Position numbers and translations under genes: made by a program. From assembly GCF_008974265.1 (NCBI RefSeq), contig NZ_BKZW01000002.1:992001-1056000 (forward strand): 64,000 nucleotides of DNA. Reading direction: 5' to 3'. The notes under the pieces are model-generated. The model did no database searches. It saw only the letters and a list, made by a program, of their open reading frames with translations, and was not told where the DNA came from. Shown here one piece after another: positions 9,805 through 19,061 of this stretch. Position 1 is the first letter of the stretch. Each line of letters opens with the position of its first letter. The stretch is from Dictyobacter vulcani. Its GTDB lineage: Bacteria > Chloroflexota > Ktedonobacteria > Ktedonobacterales > Ktedonobacteraceae.

Positions 9805-12629
9805 TTAGACGAGGTGATTTTCTAGTGCGAAGCGGGTGGCGGCGCTGCGTGAGGAGACGCCTAATTTGGCATAGATGGAACGCAGGTGGGTGTTGACGGT
9901 ACGTGGACTCAGTACCAGTCTGTGGGCGATATTTACATCGGTCAGGCCATCGGCTACCAGACGTAACACGTCGACTTCACGTGCTGTCAAGCCGGCTGGA
10001 TAACTCCCGGCTGTTTTCTCCGGCTGGCTCTGTGGCTGCTTCTTTAAGGGAGGTTGGCAATCATGCCCAGGGTCTGGGGGAGACTCATATTGTGTCCAAC
10101 GCTCCAGTTTTCAGCGAAGGCTGTCTCGCCAATGTTTTTCTTATAGCTTTCTATGCGTTTTTGATAGGTGGCCTGATAGACCTGTTCTACCGGGGCGGAT
10201 ACATTCTCACGTAGGTTGGCGGCCGTACCTAGAAATTGTACGGCTCGCTCAGGGAGATCCAGTCGCCCGCAGAGCAGGGAGAAGCCTTCGAGGGCGATGG
10301 CCATGCCGAGGGCATCGTTGAGTTGTGAGGCCAGTTGAATGGCTTTGCGCATCTCTACACCGGTCTGCTCATAGTCCTGCTCGGCCAGCGCGATACAGCC
10401 CAGCCCATAAAAGAGCGAGACTTTAGCGAGCTGATGACCCATGGTAGACATCAGGCTAAGGCTTTGGGTGTAGTATGCTTTGGCCTCGGCATATTTTTCA
10501 CGCAGGCGGGCCAGGTCGCCGAGATAGCAGAGGGCGAGGGCTATGCCTGCCTGATAGCTGATTTCGCGTGCCAGCCTTAAACTTTCCTTTATAGATCTCA
10601 GCGCCTGTTCGGTTTCGCCACGACTCAGTGCGACGCGACCGAGCCCCAGCAGTGCGTTAGCTCGTTCACGTTTGCTACCCAGACTGGTGGCCAGTTCCAT
10701 GCCCTCCATTAAGGCTTTGTGGGCTGATGCATAGTCGGCTTGCAGGTATAGCGTATGGCCAATGTTATTCAGGCATAGCACCTCACCCCAGCGGTCCTCG
10801 ATCTGTTGATAGCGGAGCAGAGCTTTCTGGTAGAGGAAGTGGGCAGTAACAAATTTACTGCGCTGCTGCATGGTATGGCCTATATTGACCATGACATCAG
10901 CCTGGCTGCGTACATCGCCAGCCTGGCGTAGCAGGTGCAGGCTCAATTTATAGCGTACCTGGGCGGCGACAAAATCACATTGTTGATTGGCAATATTTCC
11001 ACAGATACTATAGAGGATGCCGCGACACCAGCGATCCTGCGAACCCTGGAGAGTCTCCAGGCTACCTTCGGCCAGTGCACGTGCGGTTTCATAGTGTCCC
11101 TGATGCGATGCCAGCAGTGCCAGTGCTCCCTGGGAGAGGGCCTGCGTTCGTTTATCATGGGTTTGATCAGCCATCTGGTTACTGGTTTCAAGGCGGGAGC
11201 GGGCCAGATCTAGATTGCCGTGTAAGTGCGCCATAGTCCCGGCGCTGTAATAGACGCGCGCCAGTAACTGGCCGGGCTGACTATCCTGTGAAATCGCGAT
11301 GATTTCTTCGAGCCAGTTATGGCCATCGCTTAAGGAGCTACGTAACTGTAAGAAACGGCCCAGGCTACTGGCGAGGCGTTGTCCTGTGTGTATCTCACGT
11401 TGCTTGATAACCCAGCGCATCGCAATCCAGAGATTCGCGGCTTCCAGGTCGAGGCGCGCCAGCCAGTGTTGCTGCTCACTGCTATATAAATGTGTTTCGC
11501 TCTGTTCCGCGATCCCGGTAAAGTACAGTGCATGGCGTCTCTGGGCGGCCAGAAGCTCACCATGCTCCGTCAGGCATTCCAGGGAATATTCACGAATCGT
11601 CTCTAAGAGCAGGAAGCGTGTCTCGGCCCCAGTATCATCCACCACGCGTACCAGACTTTTATCTACCAGGGAAGAGAGCAGACTAAATGCCTCGTCCTGA
11701 CTGGCAGTATCGATCAGGCCGATAGCGGTTGCTGCGTCCAGGTTCCAGCTGCCGGTGAGAATACCAAGCTGGCGGAAAAACTGTTTTTCTGGCTTGCTGA
11801 GCAGATTATAGCTCCAGTCCAATGTATTGCGCAGCGTTTGTTGGCGTGACGGCAGGTTGCGTGCTCCACCAACCAGGGTCCGCAAGCGGGATTGCAAGCG
11901 CTCCAGTAATTCCTGGGGCGTCAGGAGTCTACTGCGAGCTGCTGCTAGCTCAATCGCTAGAGGTAAGCCATCTAACTGCGTGCAGATAGTGCTGACGGCC
12001 TCAATATTCTCCATATGTAGTGAAAAGCCTGGCTTGACGGCCCGGGCTCGCTCTACAAAGAGTTTGATGGCATCCGATGGTGCGTCCAGAAATACTGTTG
12101 AGGATTGAAGTGGATCAGGCAGGGTGAGTGGTTGAACTTCGAGTATCTGTTCGCCATAGATATGCAGTGCTTCGCGGCTGGTTACCAGGATACGTAGTTC
12201 AGGCGCTACCACCAGTATTTCTGCAATGGCGATATTCGCAGCCAGCACGTGCTCAAAATTATCCAGGATAAGCAGCATGTGTTTGTCCTGGAGGAAATCC
12301 TGCAAGCGTTCTTCCAGGGAGTAAGGTCCAGTTTCTTCGATACCTAGCATTTGAGCCAGCATGGGGAGAACAAATGTGTGTTCGCTTAAAGGTGCCAGCT
12401 GTACAAAGACTATCTCTTCGCGAAAAGCCTGGCGTAGTTGATATGCTACTTCGAGGGCCAGCCGGGTTTTGCCAACCCCACCCGGTCCCGTCAGCGTTAA
12501 CAGACGCACGTGTTTATGGAGCAGGAAATCCGTGGCCGCCGCGATTTCTTGCGTGCGTCCAATCGTGCGGTTCAGCTGTGCAGGCAGTCGTTGTCGTATT
12601 TTCAGGGATAGCTTATCATTTTGCCCCAT
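9805..12629 (-). pseudogene. LuxR-type (LAL-like) regulator: NB-ARC ATPase, TPR array and LuxR HTH, split by a frameshift
   Basis: The first frame (12629 to 10044) encodes a STAND ATPase with Walker A GPGGVGKTR near residue 45, Walker B HMLLILDNFEHV and a GLPLAIELAA segment, followed by about 450 residues of TPR-like repeats. It stops at 10044 after MIANLP. The expected C-terminal DNA-binding domain lies in another frame: PLKKQPQSQP, then LTAREVDVLRLVADGLTDVN and SPRTVNTHLRSIYAKLGVSS, ending at 9805. Adding one base to the CCC run near 10048 joins them. Intact proteins of this kind are ATP-dependent transcription activators. The ATG at 12629 has AAGGA upstream. The break may be decay, an error in a homopolymer, or less likely a translational frameshift. 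Confidence 0.85.
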
Positions 12630-12725
12630 CGCATCATCCTTGCAAGTGTTGATTGTGCTGTGTCGTAACAACACTCTTATGAGCTCTTTTCTTTCTATTT
12701 TAACAGAAAGTTTGCTAAATGCCCA

Positions 12726-12761
12726 AAAAGAAAAACCACCCGGAATAGCTTAATGGGTGGT
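12726..12761 (-). terminator. Rho-independent terminator for the cysteine-rich protein gene
   Basis: On the minus strand ACCACCC (12741-12735 side) pairs with GGGTGGT across a 13-base loop and is followed by TTTTTCTTTTT. It lies about 37 bases after the stop at 12798. Confidence 0.8.
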
Positions 12762-12797
12762 CTTGTGGATTGATGGATGTGGGAAATTCTGCATAAT

Positions 12798-13025
12798 CTA
12801 TATATGTAGTAGCCTGGCCTGTTTTTCTGCTATTGCTGCAAATTTGTTATGGTGATTAGAGCACTGCACACAATAGGAACGTAAAACCGAGCTGTGGGCG
12901 CGCTTCAATGTGCAGGCGTGGTGGCTACAAATCGTTTTGCCACAATCTATACAAGATTGGGTATTCCACCATTTTAGTTGTGTGTTACAAAGAGCGCATG
13001 CCTGGGCATTTCGTACTTGCTTCAT
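12798..13025 (-). CDS. Small cysteine-rich zinc-finger-like protein
   Basis: A 75-residue protein with ordered metal-ligand pairs: C11-x2-C14 (CALC), C25-x2-C28 (CIDC), C33-x2-H35-H36-x-C38 (CSHHAC) and C52-x2-C55 (CVQC), plus H58 and H59. The spacing suggests two zinc sites of treble-clef, FYVE-like or B-box-like type. There is no signal peptide or membrane segment. Function unknown; a nucleic-acid or protein-binding role is possible. A strong AAGGAGATAAGG site precedes the ATG at 13025, an intrinsic terminator follows, and two identical dyads lie upstream (13119-13173). It is therefore a complete, separately regulated transcription unit. Confidence 0.72.
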   Translation of the reverse strand: MKQVRNAQACALCNTQLKWWNTQSCIDCGKTICSHHACTLKRAHSSVLRSYCVQCSNHHNKFAAIAEKQARLLHI

Positions 13026-13118
13026 CGCCCTTATCTCCTTCGAATACTCTTGATATGCAATCAGATAGCAGCTCTAGAAAATATGCAGTTGCCATCCATA
13101 GCGATACATTCACCTTGA

Positions 13119-13173
13119 ATATTAGGGTCTGCTAATATCCGACTGGCCTGATAAGATATTAGCATATACTAAT
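13119..13173. promoter_or_regulatory. Two ATTAG-N6-CTAAT dyads upstream of the cysteine-rich protein gene
   Basis: ATTAG-GGTCTG-CTAAT at 13121-13136 and ATTAG-CATATA-CTAAT at 13158-13173 have the same arms and spacer length and are 37 bases apart. Their outer arms also pair with one another (GCTAATATC 13131-13139 with GATATTAGC 13155-13163). They lie 95-150 bases upstream of the start at 13025 and are likely sites for a dimeric regulator. The regulator is unknown. Confidence 0.55.
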
Positions 13174-13226
13174 GTCTTTCGTCAAGGTAATTTGTAGGAA
13201 AAATCAGGCAAATTTAGCAAATTGCA

Positions 13227-13793
13227 TTATAAACTCTTATTAAAGCGTAAGTGTTGAACTCCATTTCTTGTCTCCAGGCCAGCGGGACTAAAGTTGCAGC
13301 GACTGACGACGCCGATCGATCTGGCGTTGTCGGGAGCGATTCTGGCATAGAGATGACGGAAACCAGCTTCTCTGGCGATGTTACAGAGTGCCAGTACAGT
13401 GTTGGTCATGATCCCTGTACTCTTTTCGCTGCACCAGTAACCTATCTCAGCGCCCTCAAGTTGATCGGTTTTGATATCGATCGTCGCCACTATCTTCCCC
13501 TCTGGGCTCAGAACGGCAAAGACGAACCAGGCATTGTTGCGCCATCCTTCGCGTGCCCAGGACAGAAAATATTCGGCCCGATCCCGATCATAGGGCTTGC
13601 CCTGTAAGCGCTCTCGGAAGATCCTGTCATAGAGAAAAGGCTCATTGCAGGCAGCCACGAGATCCTGCTTAGTAGTATCGGTGCTGGGAAAGCTGGCATC
13701 AGCGGAGCGCAGCTGGTAGTGCTGATTATCTGGATAGCGGAGTACTGTCTGTTGTATTGGTGGATTAAAATGGGGAGAATTTTGACTATTCAT
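13227..13793 (-). CDS. GNAT-family acetyltransferase, RimJ/RimL-like
   Basis: A 188-residue protein of the Acetyltransf_3 type. It has the YQLRSADASFPSTDTTKQDLVAAC-like N-terminal part, a central NAWFVFAVLSPEGKIVATIDI strand, EGAEIGYWCSE (strand of the fold before the CoA loop), and the C-terminal EAGFRHLYARIAPDNARSIGVVSRCNF. The last resembles the family pattern in which an NxxS helix and a gGF-like strand finish the fold (here RCNF). Members acetylate protein N-termini or small molecules; the substrate is unknown. AGAGGGG lies upstream of the ATG at 13793. No partner gene adjoins it. Confidence 0.78.
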   Translation of the reverse strand: MNSQNSPHFNPPIQQTVLRYPDNQHYQLRSADASFPSTDTTKQDLVAACNEPFLYDRIFRERLQGKPYDRDRAEYFLSWAREGWRNNAWFVFAVLSPEGKIVATIDIKTDQLEGAEIGYWCSEKSTGIMTNTVLALCNIAREAGFRHLYARIAPDNARSIGVVSRCNFSPAGLETRNGVQHLRFNKSL

Positions 13794-13935
13794 TGTACTG
13801 ATAAAGCCCCTCTTTCTTCTAACACTGAATTATATGTATCTAACGCAATATGAAATTTTTATGTGATAGAATTTGTAGTATACATCTTCTTATTATATAT
13901 TTATCTATTGTACTTTTCAAAGCCAAAAATAATTG

Positions 13936-13972
13936 TTGCCGGAGACATCCGCTCTAAGATGTTTTCCGGCAA
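13936..13972 (-). terminator. Terminator after the small zinc-ribbon-like gene at 14000
   Basis: TTGCCGGAgACATC and GATGTtTTCCGGCAA form an imperfect stem of about 14 bp with an 8-base loop. On the minus strand it runs into ATTATTTTT, and it lies about 28 bases after the stop at 14000. Confidence 0.72.
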
Positions 13973-13999
13973 TCAATGCTCCAGTTTAAACTGGATGAT

Positions 14000-14185
14000 T
14001 TAGCGGCGACGACGATCACTGGTGTCGCAGTCACAGTAAGTGAATGTATTCAGGCAAGAAGGGCAATAATATTGCAAATTACCTCGGTCATCAGTCTCTG
14101 GTATCACCTCTTCAAGGTCCGTAACTAGAATGCCTTCTTCCTGATCGTAGGGACATGTCTGGTATTTAATGCGCTCTAGATTCAT
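14000..14185 (-). CDS. Small zinc-ribbon-like protein, paralogue of the protein at 23004
   Basis: A 61-residue protein with CPYD near the N-terminus, YYCPSC near residue 40 and a CDCD end, so two cysteine pairs are available for a metal. It shares with the 70-residue protein at 23004-23216 the pattern GhLhhDhxxxxPxxDxRGNxQYYC, which marks the two as members of one small family. Function unknown. AAGGGAG precedes the ATG at 14185 and a hairpin terminator follows the stop, so I regard it as real. Confidence 0.7.
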   Translation of the reverse strand: MNLERIKYQTCPYDQEEGILVTDLEEVIPETDDRGNLQYYCPSCLNTFTYCDCDTSDRRRR

Positions 14186-14520
14186 GACTTACTCCCTTTG
14201 AGTTGGTTGCCTCGCCACAATATAGATTTTTCCATATGCGCTTCCGCGAGGTGATATTTTTATAACCACATCAGCGATAAGAATCCCTCCATCGCTATTA
14301 CTGGTGAATGTATAGTGCTTTTTTGTAATCCTCAATTTTTGGCAGCAAGATATCCAGTAAGTACTATTTTGCTTACCAAATTTCGTACCTCTGCTTCTAA
14401 CCTACGTATATGCAGTGCTGGTTTGGGGTATTAGTGATGCCCATCTTCACCATTTAGCACTACTATCGTATTTTCTTTATAAAATCTTAATGTGAAAAAG
14501 CCGAAAAACGGGTTTCGCGC

Positions 14521-14611
14521 TCCCAAAACCGGGGGTGCAGGGTCCTCCCTGCCGGGGTGCGGGGTGTCCCCGCACCCCGGCAGGGAGGACCCTGCACCCC
14601 CGGTTTTGGGA
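14521..14611. repeat. Perfect 44-bp GC-rich palindrome with a 3-base loop
   Basis: Bases 14521-14564 pair without a mismatch with 14568-14611 around the loop TGT. The arms begin TCCCAAAACCGGGGGTGCAG. A structure this long and perfect exceeds a normal terminator, and it lies roughly mid-way between the genes at 14185 and 14961. A short AACTTT/AAAGTT hairpin follows at 14611. It is probably a mobile palindrome or REP-like unit. Open frames crossing it are artefacts of its symmetry. Confidence 0.9.
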
Positions 14612-14682
14612 ACTTTTTCAAAAGTTCGGGATGACTCATAGAGTGTGTCTGGTACTACTATCCCATCCCGATGGATATGAGC

Positions 14683-14737
14683 CTCAAATAGAACAGCAGG
14701 CACATGACTTTTGTCTGTGCCTGCTGTTCTATTTGAG
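14683..14737. repeat. Perfect 22-bp inverted repeat upstream of the sensor kinase
   Basis: CTCAAATAGAACAGCAGGCA (start of the left arm, 14683-14704) pairs perfectly with 14716-14737 across an 11-base loop. There is no clear T-run on either side, so it is a stable hairpin rather than a textbook terminator. Together with the palindrome at 14521 it accounts for most of the structure in the 775-base gap 14186-14960; I see no gene in the rest of that gap. Confidence 0.75.
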
Positions 14738-14960
14738 CTAAAATTCCATATTTGTATTTCTATAACGTCATGATAGCAATCAGTTTATGCTATTTTATCC
14801 CTCTCTATAGCCCATAAGTATAGAATGAACGCATTTGCCAATGCTATTGACGTTTATCTGGCTATAAGGAAGAATATGTATAAGGATTCTGGATCATTGT
14901 TACGCGAAAGCTGAGAAGCTATCGTCACTATATATATATTTTGCGAAAGGAGTAGAAGGC

Positions 14961-16120
14961 ATGCTTAGAAACTACGCATTGCCTCAACAATTAAAGAAAC
15001 TATCTCCTAAAATTCCATGGCGTTTATGTACACTGAGCTTTTTGCTCTGTTCATTAATAATCATGACCAGCATTGCTGTGCCAGGCGAGCGCCTGTTAAT
15101 TGTCTTGCTCTTCATTGTGGTAGCCAGTCTGGCCTGGATTTTTCCGATCAACTTGTTTTATTTATGTATCAGTGGCGTAACACTGACCCTGCTTTTATCT
15201 TTATGCTGGATTGGAAATTTCATCTGGCCTTCATCATTATTGCTGCATACTTTATTTGACGGTGAAATTTTACTGGCGGAAGCTTTTGTGGTCAGTTGTA
15301 TGCGTACCGCTATGCAGGTTGCCGTGGGGGCGCGACACCAGAAAGAACTGGCTGAACAACAGATGATCCTTGCCTATGAGCGCGAACAGCATCTCAATGA
15401 GCTGAAGGACCAGTTTTTGCTGAATGTCAGCCATGAGTTGCGGACACCCCTGACAGAAGTAAAGGGGTATCTTGATTTGCTACGTGAAAATCATGCCCGA
15501 CTGGATTCAGAATCCAGACAGGAATTTCTCTCCCATGCGGCCCATGGTTGTGATGAGCTTGAGGCCCTGGTTGATAATGTGCTTGAGGCTACGCAATTAG
15601 ATATGATCAGTGCTTCTTATGAGCTATCTTCTGTTTCATTACTGGATATCGTTCAGGAAACATTGGCGCAGATACCACTTGGGGGTCATGAGATTATTAT
15701 CGACATTCCTCAAGATCTGGCCGCCCTGGCCCATCGGCAGCAGCTAAAACGCATATTATATAATTTACTATCAAATGCTATTAAATACTCCCCCATACAT
15801 ACACCTGTAACTGTGAGTGCTACCTTAATGTCTGGTCAACTGACTGCCTGTCCCGATATCTGCTTCCGTGTACAAGATATGGGACCAGGTGTGTCGGCGG
15901 TGGATATGCCGATGCTATTTCAGAAAGTGATGCGGCTCAAGCGCGATTTAACTGGTTCGGTACGAGGGACTGGCCTGGGGCTATTTATTAGTAAGCAACT
16001 GGTTGAAGCTATGGGGGTCGCATCTGGGTTGAAAGTACGGGGATTGCGGGCCAGGGAAGTTGCTTTTGCTTTACCCTCTCGGGGGCACCGATTGCCTTAT
16101 TGCCAGTTGCACTGAAATAG
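14961..16120 (+). pseudogene. Membrane sensor histidine kinase, frameshifted in its ATP-binding domain
   Basis: The N-terminus has about four transmembrane segments (residues 20-110). A coiled linker follows, then a HisKA domain with NVSHELRTPLTEVKGYLDLL (the phospho-accepting histidine is near residue 156) and an ATPase domain with the N-box LLSNAIKYSP, DMGPGVS and GTGLGLFISKQLVE. After EAMG the open frame gives an unrelated tail to 16115. Adding one G to the GGGGG run at 16013-16017 gives the expected end GGRIWVESTGIAGQGSCF, stopping at 16120. The gene was therefore intact recently or is intact in the organism. No response regulator gene adjoins it, so it is an orphan kinase. Confidence 0.85.
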
Positions 16121-16159
16121 GATTCCTGCCAATCAGCTATGTGTTTGCAGGCAAACAAA

Positions 16160-16190
16160 AGCCAGCTACCTGTACAAGAGGTAGCTGGCT
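16160..16190. terminator. Hairpin between convergent genes
   Basis: AGCCAGCTACCT (16160-16171) and AGGTAGCTGGCT (16179-16190) form a perfect 12-bp stem with a 7-base loop. On the minus strand it is followed by TTTTGTTTG, so it most clearly serves the small gene ending at 16290; it may also stop the kinase transcript. Confidence 0.7.
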
Positions 16191-16289
16191 TCCACATATT
16201 GCATAGTATCATTGAGATAGAAGATGTGCTCCTACTCGACACCATTATTTTTCATTTTCAGGAATAATTGAAGCTATGTAAAATGTAAA

Positions 16290-16484
16290 CTAATAGCCCC
16301 ACTTCCAGCCTTTCAGCGTATCCTCAGCAACTGTTCTCCAGCCACGAGCTGCGGCTTCGGATTTGAGACCAGCCTGTTCGGCTAAATCAGCATCACTGAT
16401 ATTTGGATTTTTCTTTAGAATCTGAATGATTTTGTCTGTGGTTTTGTGCGTTGTTGATGTTGTTTTCTGCTCGGATGTGTTCAC
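16290..16484 (-). CDS. Small helix-turn-helix-like protein of unknown function
   Basis: A 64-residue protein starting at a GTG (16484) with AAGGGAGG 7 bases upstream; a TTG six bases further upstream is also possible. Residues 17-50 (KIIQILKKNPNISDADLAEQ and AGLKSEAAARGWRTVAED) look like a winged-helix or LexA-type DNA-binding segment: helix, turn with SDADLAEQAG, recognition helix. There is no effector domain. It may be a small DNA-binding protein, but this rests on pattern only. A terminator-like hairpin lies beyond its stop. Confidence 0.55.
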   Translation of the reverse strand: MNTSEQKTTSTTHKTTDKIIQILKKNPNISDADLAEQAGLKSEAAARGWRTVAEDTLKGWKWGY

Positions 16485-16490
16485 TACCAA

Positions 16491-16867
16491 ACCTCCCTTA
16501 CAATATGTAAAAGCTTAAGAATAACGACGCTTTACCGGAAATACTAACGATACCACGCACGCTTCCTTTTGTTTGACTCTGCTGGTTCCTTGAGTTGTTT
16601 ATCTGAAAACGCCGATACATTTTGTGTAGTGCATGTATTTTTTTCGTGGTAACACTATTGTACAACTTTTGGTGATTTGTAGCCACTATTTTCTGGCTTT
16701 TGCACACCAGATTGAGAATCTCCCGGCAACATCCCAGTTAGAATGTTGTTCTTCGTGTTTAGCACCTCTTTTCTGACAAAGAGAATGACTGATTTTGACC
16801 TTTTTAACGCGAGTAAAAGCTCACTAGCACATCTGTACTTTTGGATAAATTGATTAAGCGACCTGGT
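16491..16867. other. Intergenic stretch without a recognisable gene
   Basis: AT-rich sequence between two minus-strand genes. A short open frame at 16498-16707 has no ribosome-binding site and no recognisable motif. A GATTGAGAATCTC stretch lies near 16710. I see no RNA gene or repeat. Confidence 0.5.
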
Positions 16868-17599
16868 TTATGTTAATCCTTGGAGCAGATCTGGTAACTC
16901 TGCCAGGTTGTTAATCTGAATTGTCTTATTGTCGGTTGCTTTGCTGGCTCCGACCAGCACAGTACGTGCTCCAAGCGAGCTGGCCCAGGAGATGGCACCC
17001 GGATTATCATCAACAATCAACGCATCGCCGGGCGCTATCTGTAGTTGAGCAAAAATCTGTGCATAATAGTCAGGACCTGTTTTGAAAGTGTTAAGCAAAT
17101 CTGGACCATAGAGCTGACCAAAACAGTGACGTACCTGCATGGCTCCCAGATAATGTGTCAGATGGACTGAGGATTCACCAGAGGCCGTATGCAGAACGTA
17201 ATCCTCGGCATGTAGCTGCTTGATAGCCTCGCATACACCAGGAAATGCCGAATGCACATGAGGGATGATGTATTCCTCAGCTTCTCGGGCCAGTTGAATA
17301 CATTCCTGTACAGATGGTAGAGGAACCTGTACCAGTTGTGCCATACCCTGTAACCAGTCCAGCCAGTACGTCTGCTCAAAATGGGTATAATCTGCCGCTG
17401 CCTCTAACCGTTGCAGCCAGCTTGCCAGATCCATGAAATGTTGGACAACCGTGCGATTCGCCTCTGCCCAGGCCTCAATCGTCCCGCCGAGCCTGGGAGC
17501 GAAAAACTCACCAACCAGGGGTGGCCATTGGTCACGACGTAACCGATTATCGTTCATAACCCCACCATCATCCAACAAAATTATTGGCTGTACAGTCAT
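16868..17599 (-). CDS. HAD-superfamily hydrolase
   Basis: A 243-residue haloacid-dehalogenase fold protein. Motif I is LLDDGGVMND (nucleophile D10, in the DxGGV form). The helical cap spans about residues 20-110. Motif II is the LHTASGESS region near residue 138, motif III K in TFKTGPDYY, and motif IV ALIVDDNPGAISWASSLGA. This arrangement fits subfamily IA phosphatases or phosphoglycolate-like enzymes; the substrate cannot be named. AAGGAGAG lies 7 bases upstream of the ATG at 17599. It stands alone, and repeats lie upstream. Confidence 0.83.
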   Translation of the reverse strand: MTVQPIILLDDGGVMNDNRLRRDQWPPLVGEFFAPRLGGTIEAWAEANRTVVQHFMDLASWLQRLEAAADYTHFEQTYWLDWLQGMAQLVQVPLPSVQECIQLAREAEEYIIPHVHSAFPGVCEAIKQLHAEDYVLHTASGESSVHLTHYLGAMQVRHCFGQLYGPDLLNTFKTGPDYYAQIFAQLQIAPGDALIVDDNPGAISWASSLGARTVLVGASKATDNKTIQINNLAELPDLLQGLT

Positions 17600-17754
17600 T
17601 TTTATGCTCTCCTTGCATGCTCACGTTATATCAACTTTATTGGTGCTACTGTAAAGAAATTCCCGTTAAATTGCAATGATTGTGAGAGTGTGGCTGAAAA
17701 TTACTGCCCTGGGGCATTTTGTCGATAGGCTTTCGCGCCTGCGGCGCTCAAAAA

Positions 17755-17813
17755 TTTTATGCTGTGGTGGAACTTATTGCGCGTCGCGCAATAAGTTCCA
17801 CCACAGCATAAAA
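17755..17813. repeat. Perfect 28-bp palindrome with a 3-base loop
   Basis: Bases 17755-17782 (TTTTATGCTGTGGTGGAACT onward) pair perfectly with 17786-17813 around the loop GTC. The stem starts with A/T tracts, like the long terminators elsewhere in the window, but the nearest gene on either side is more than 150 bases away. It may be a mobile palindrome. Confidence 0.85.
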
Positions 17814-17914
17814 GAAGTATGGGCACTTTAGTGCCCGAGTGGGGCTGATTGCGATGCTCCCGATTAGCATGAAGCTCCGGTGGAGGCTGGCGCGTTGTTC
17901 GCAGAGACAAGCGC

Positions 17915-18316
17915 CAATACTTTTCGGTGAAGCGCTTTTGTGACCATAAAAACCATGGTGGAGAAAAGCAGCGAATCATCCGTGGAGAGGGCGCCACACG
18001 CGGAGGCCGACATGCGGCGTGATCATGGAGCGAGGGGCTCAAAGAGCATCGCATGCCTGTGGCGCCTACACCGAGACGGATCCTGTTTCGTGATCCTCTT
18101 CGAGAAGGTACGGGGAGGATCCACGCGCTCACCCCCACGTTGCTGTGCGAGCAGGCGACGGCACACACGATCCCTGTAGGCGCCACAGCACTGCGAGTCG
18201 TGCTTGCACGCTGGCCTGCGCAAACGCAGCAGGGCGGCCTCCGCGTGTGGCGCCCTCTCCACGTACACGACGGCACGCCATATCGTTGAGGTTCTCTCCT
18301 TCACCGAAACGTATTG
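17915..18316. mobile_element. R1 non-autonomous element, copy 2, with 11-bp target duplication
   Basis: A 402-bp copy with ends CAATACTTTTCG and CGAAACGTATTG, flanked by the direct repeat GAGACAAGCGC at 17904-17914 and 18317-18327. The inner inverted arms (GTGGAGAGGGCGCCACACGC and complement) and the nested pair are conserved with copies 1 and 3. The remaining sequence to 18625 holds no gene that I can recognise. Confidence 0.9.
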
Positions 18317-18625
18317 GAGACAAGCGCTGCCAGTATGCTGGGTTGGGAATAATGGGGGAGATGGGTAATTCAGTTACCTTTGCAGAAGGTAGATCGTCCA
18401 AAACAGCGGGTGAAGAAATATTATAGTTCACCTGGCTTGTTTTGAAGCTATGCCCTATAAATTATCCATGTGTCATAGGACCGGAATGAACCGGTAGAGA
18501 AGTGGGGAAGCATCAATGTATAGACATAAAAAAAGTTATATGGTTCGCCAAGTTATGAGATCAATGTAGTTCTTTGAGCAATGTGGTGCTTGGTGTGCCC
18601 TTTTTTGTGAAAAGAAGGAATCATC

Positions 18626-18865
18626 ATGAACCTGTTTGGATTTTGGAAACGTCAGTCTTTTGGAGCACCTGTAGAAGTTATTCAGGCCGCCTGTGATTTT
18701 TATGGTACTTCACCAGAACGTACGCCAGTTGTGAAGGCTGAAAAGCTGAAAGCGCTGTCGAACAATGTCTGGGTTGTTAAGCTTAACGAGAATGCCAGTG
18801 CTGTGGTTGCTTATACTCCGAAAGAGAAGGAGCATACTATTACGGCCGCCTGGTATGGCGAGTGA
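18626..18865 (+). CDS. Small conserved-looking protein of unknown function
   Basis: A 79-residue soluble protein beginning MNLFGFWKRQ with a compact alpha/beta look: one helix (VEVIQAACDFY) and alternating strands (NNVWVVKLNENASAVVAYTP, then HTITAAWYGE). I recognise no family. AGAAGGAA lies 5-7 bases before the ATG and an intrinsic terminator follows 34 bases after the stop, so it is a self-contained transcription unit. Confidence 0.6.
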   Translation: MNLFGFWKRQSFGAPVEVIQAACDFYGTSPERTPVVKAEKLKALSNNVWVVKLNENASAVVAYTPKEKEHTITAAWYGE

Positions 18866-18898
18866 GCATGTAAAGTGCTTTTGTGTAAAGCGACTTCT

Positions 18899-18936
18899 AC
18901 CTGGTCGTCGGATTGTTCCGATGGGCCAGGTTTTTT
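18899..18936 (+). terminator. Rho-independent terminator after the gene at 18626
   Basis: ACCTGGTCGTCGGA and TCCGATGGGCCAGGT form an imperfect stem with a TTGT loop, followed by TTTTTTG. Confidence 0.85.
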
Positions 18937-19061
18937 GTTGCCTTTTTTCTGGTACCATTGGCTGTTTTTCCGCATGTGGTTGGACGACTTGTATTGTATT
19001 AGCAGGAACGAAAAAAAAGGTTTCTTTATAGGATGTGAGTGCTGGTAAGGGGATGAGACTT

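Noticed and set aside
14431-14741. Overlapping open frames on both strands across the 44-bp palindrome
   Set aside because: A perfect palindrome produces mirrored open frames; there is no start signal or homology.
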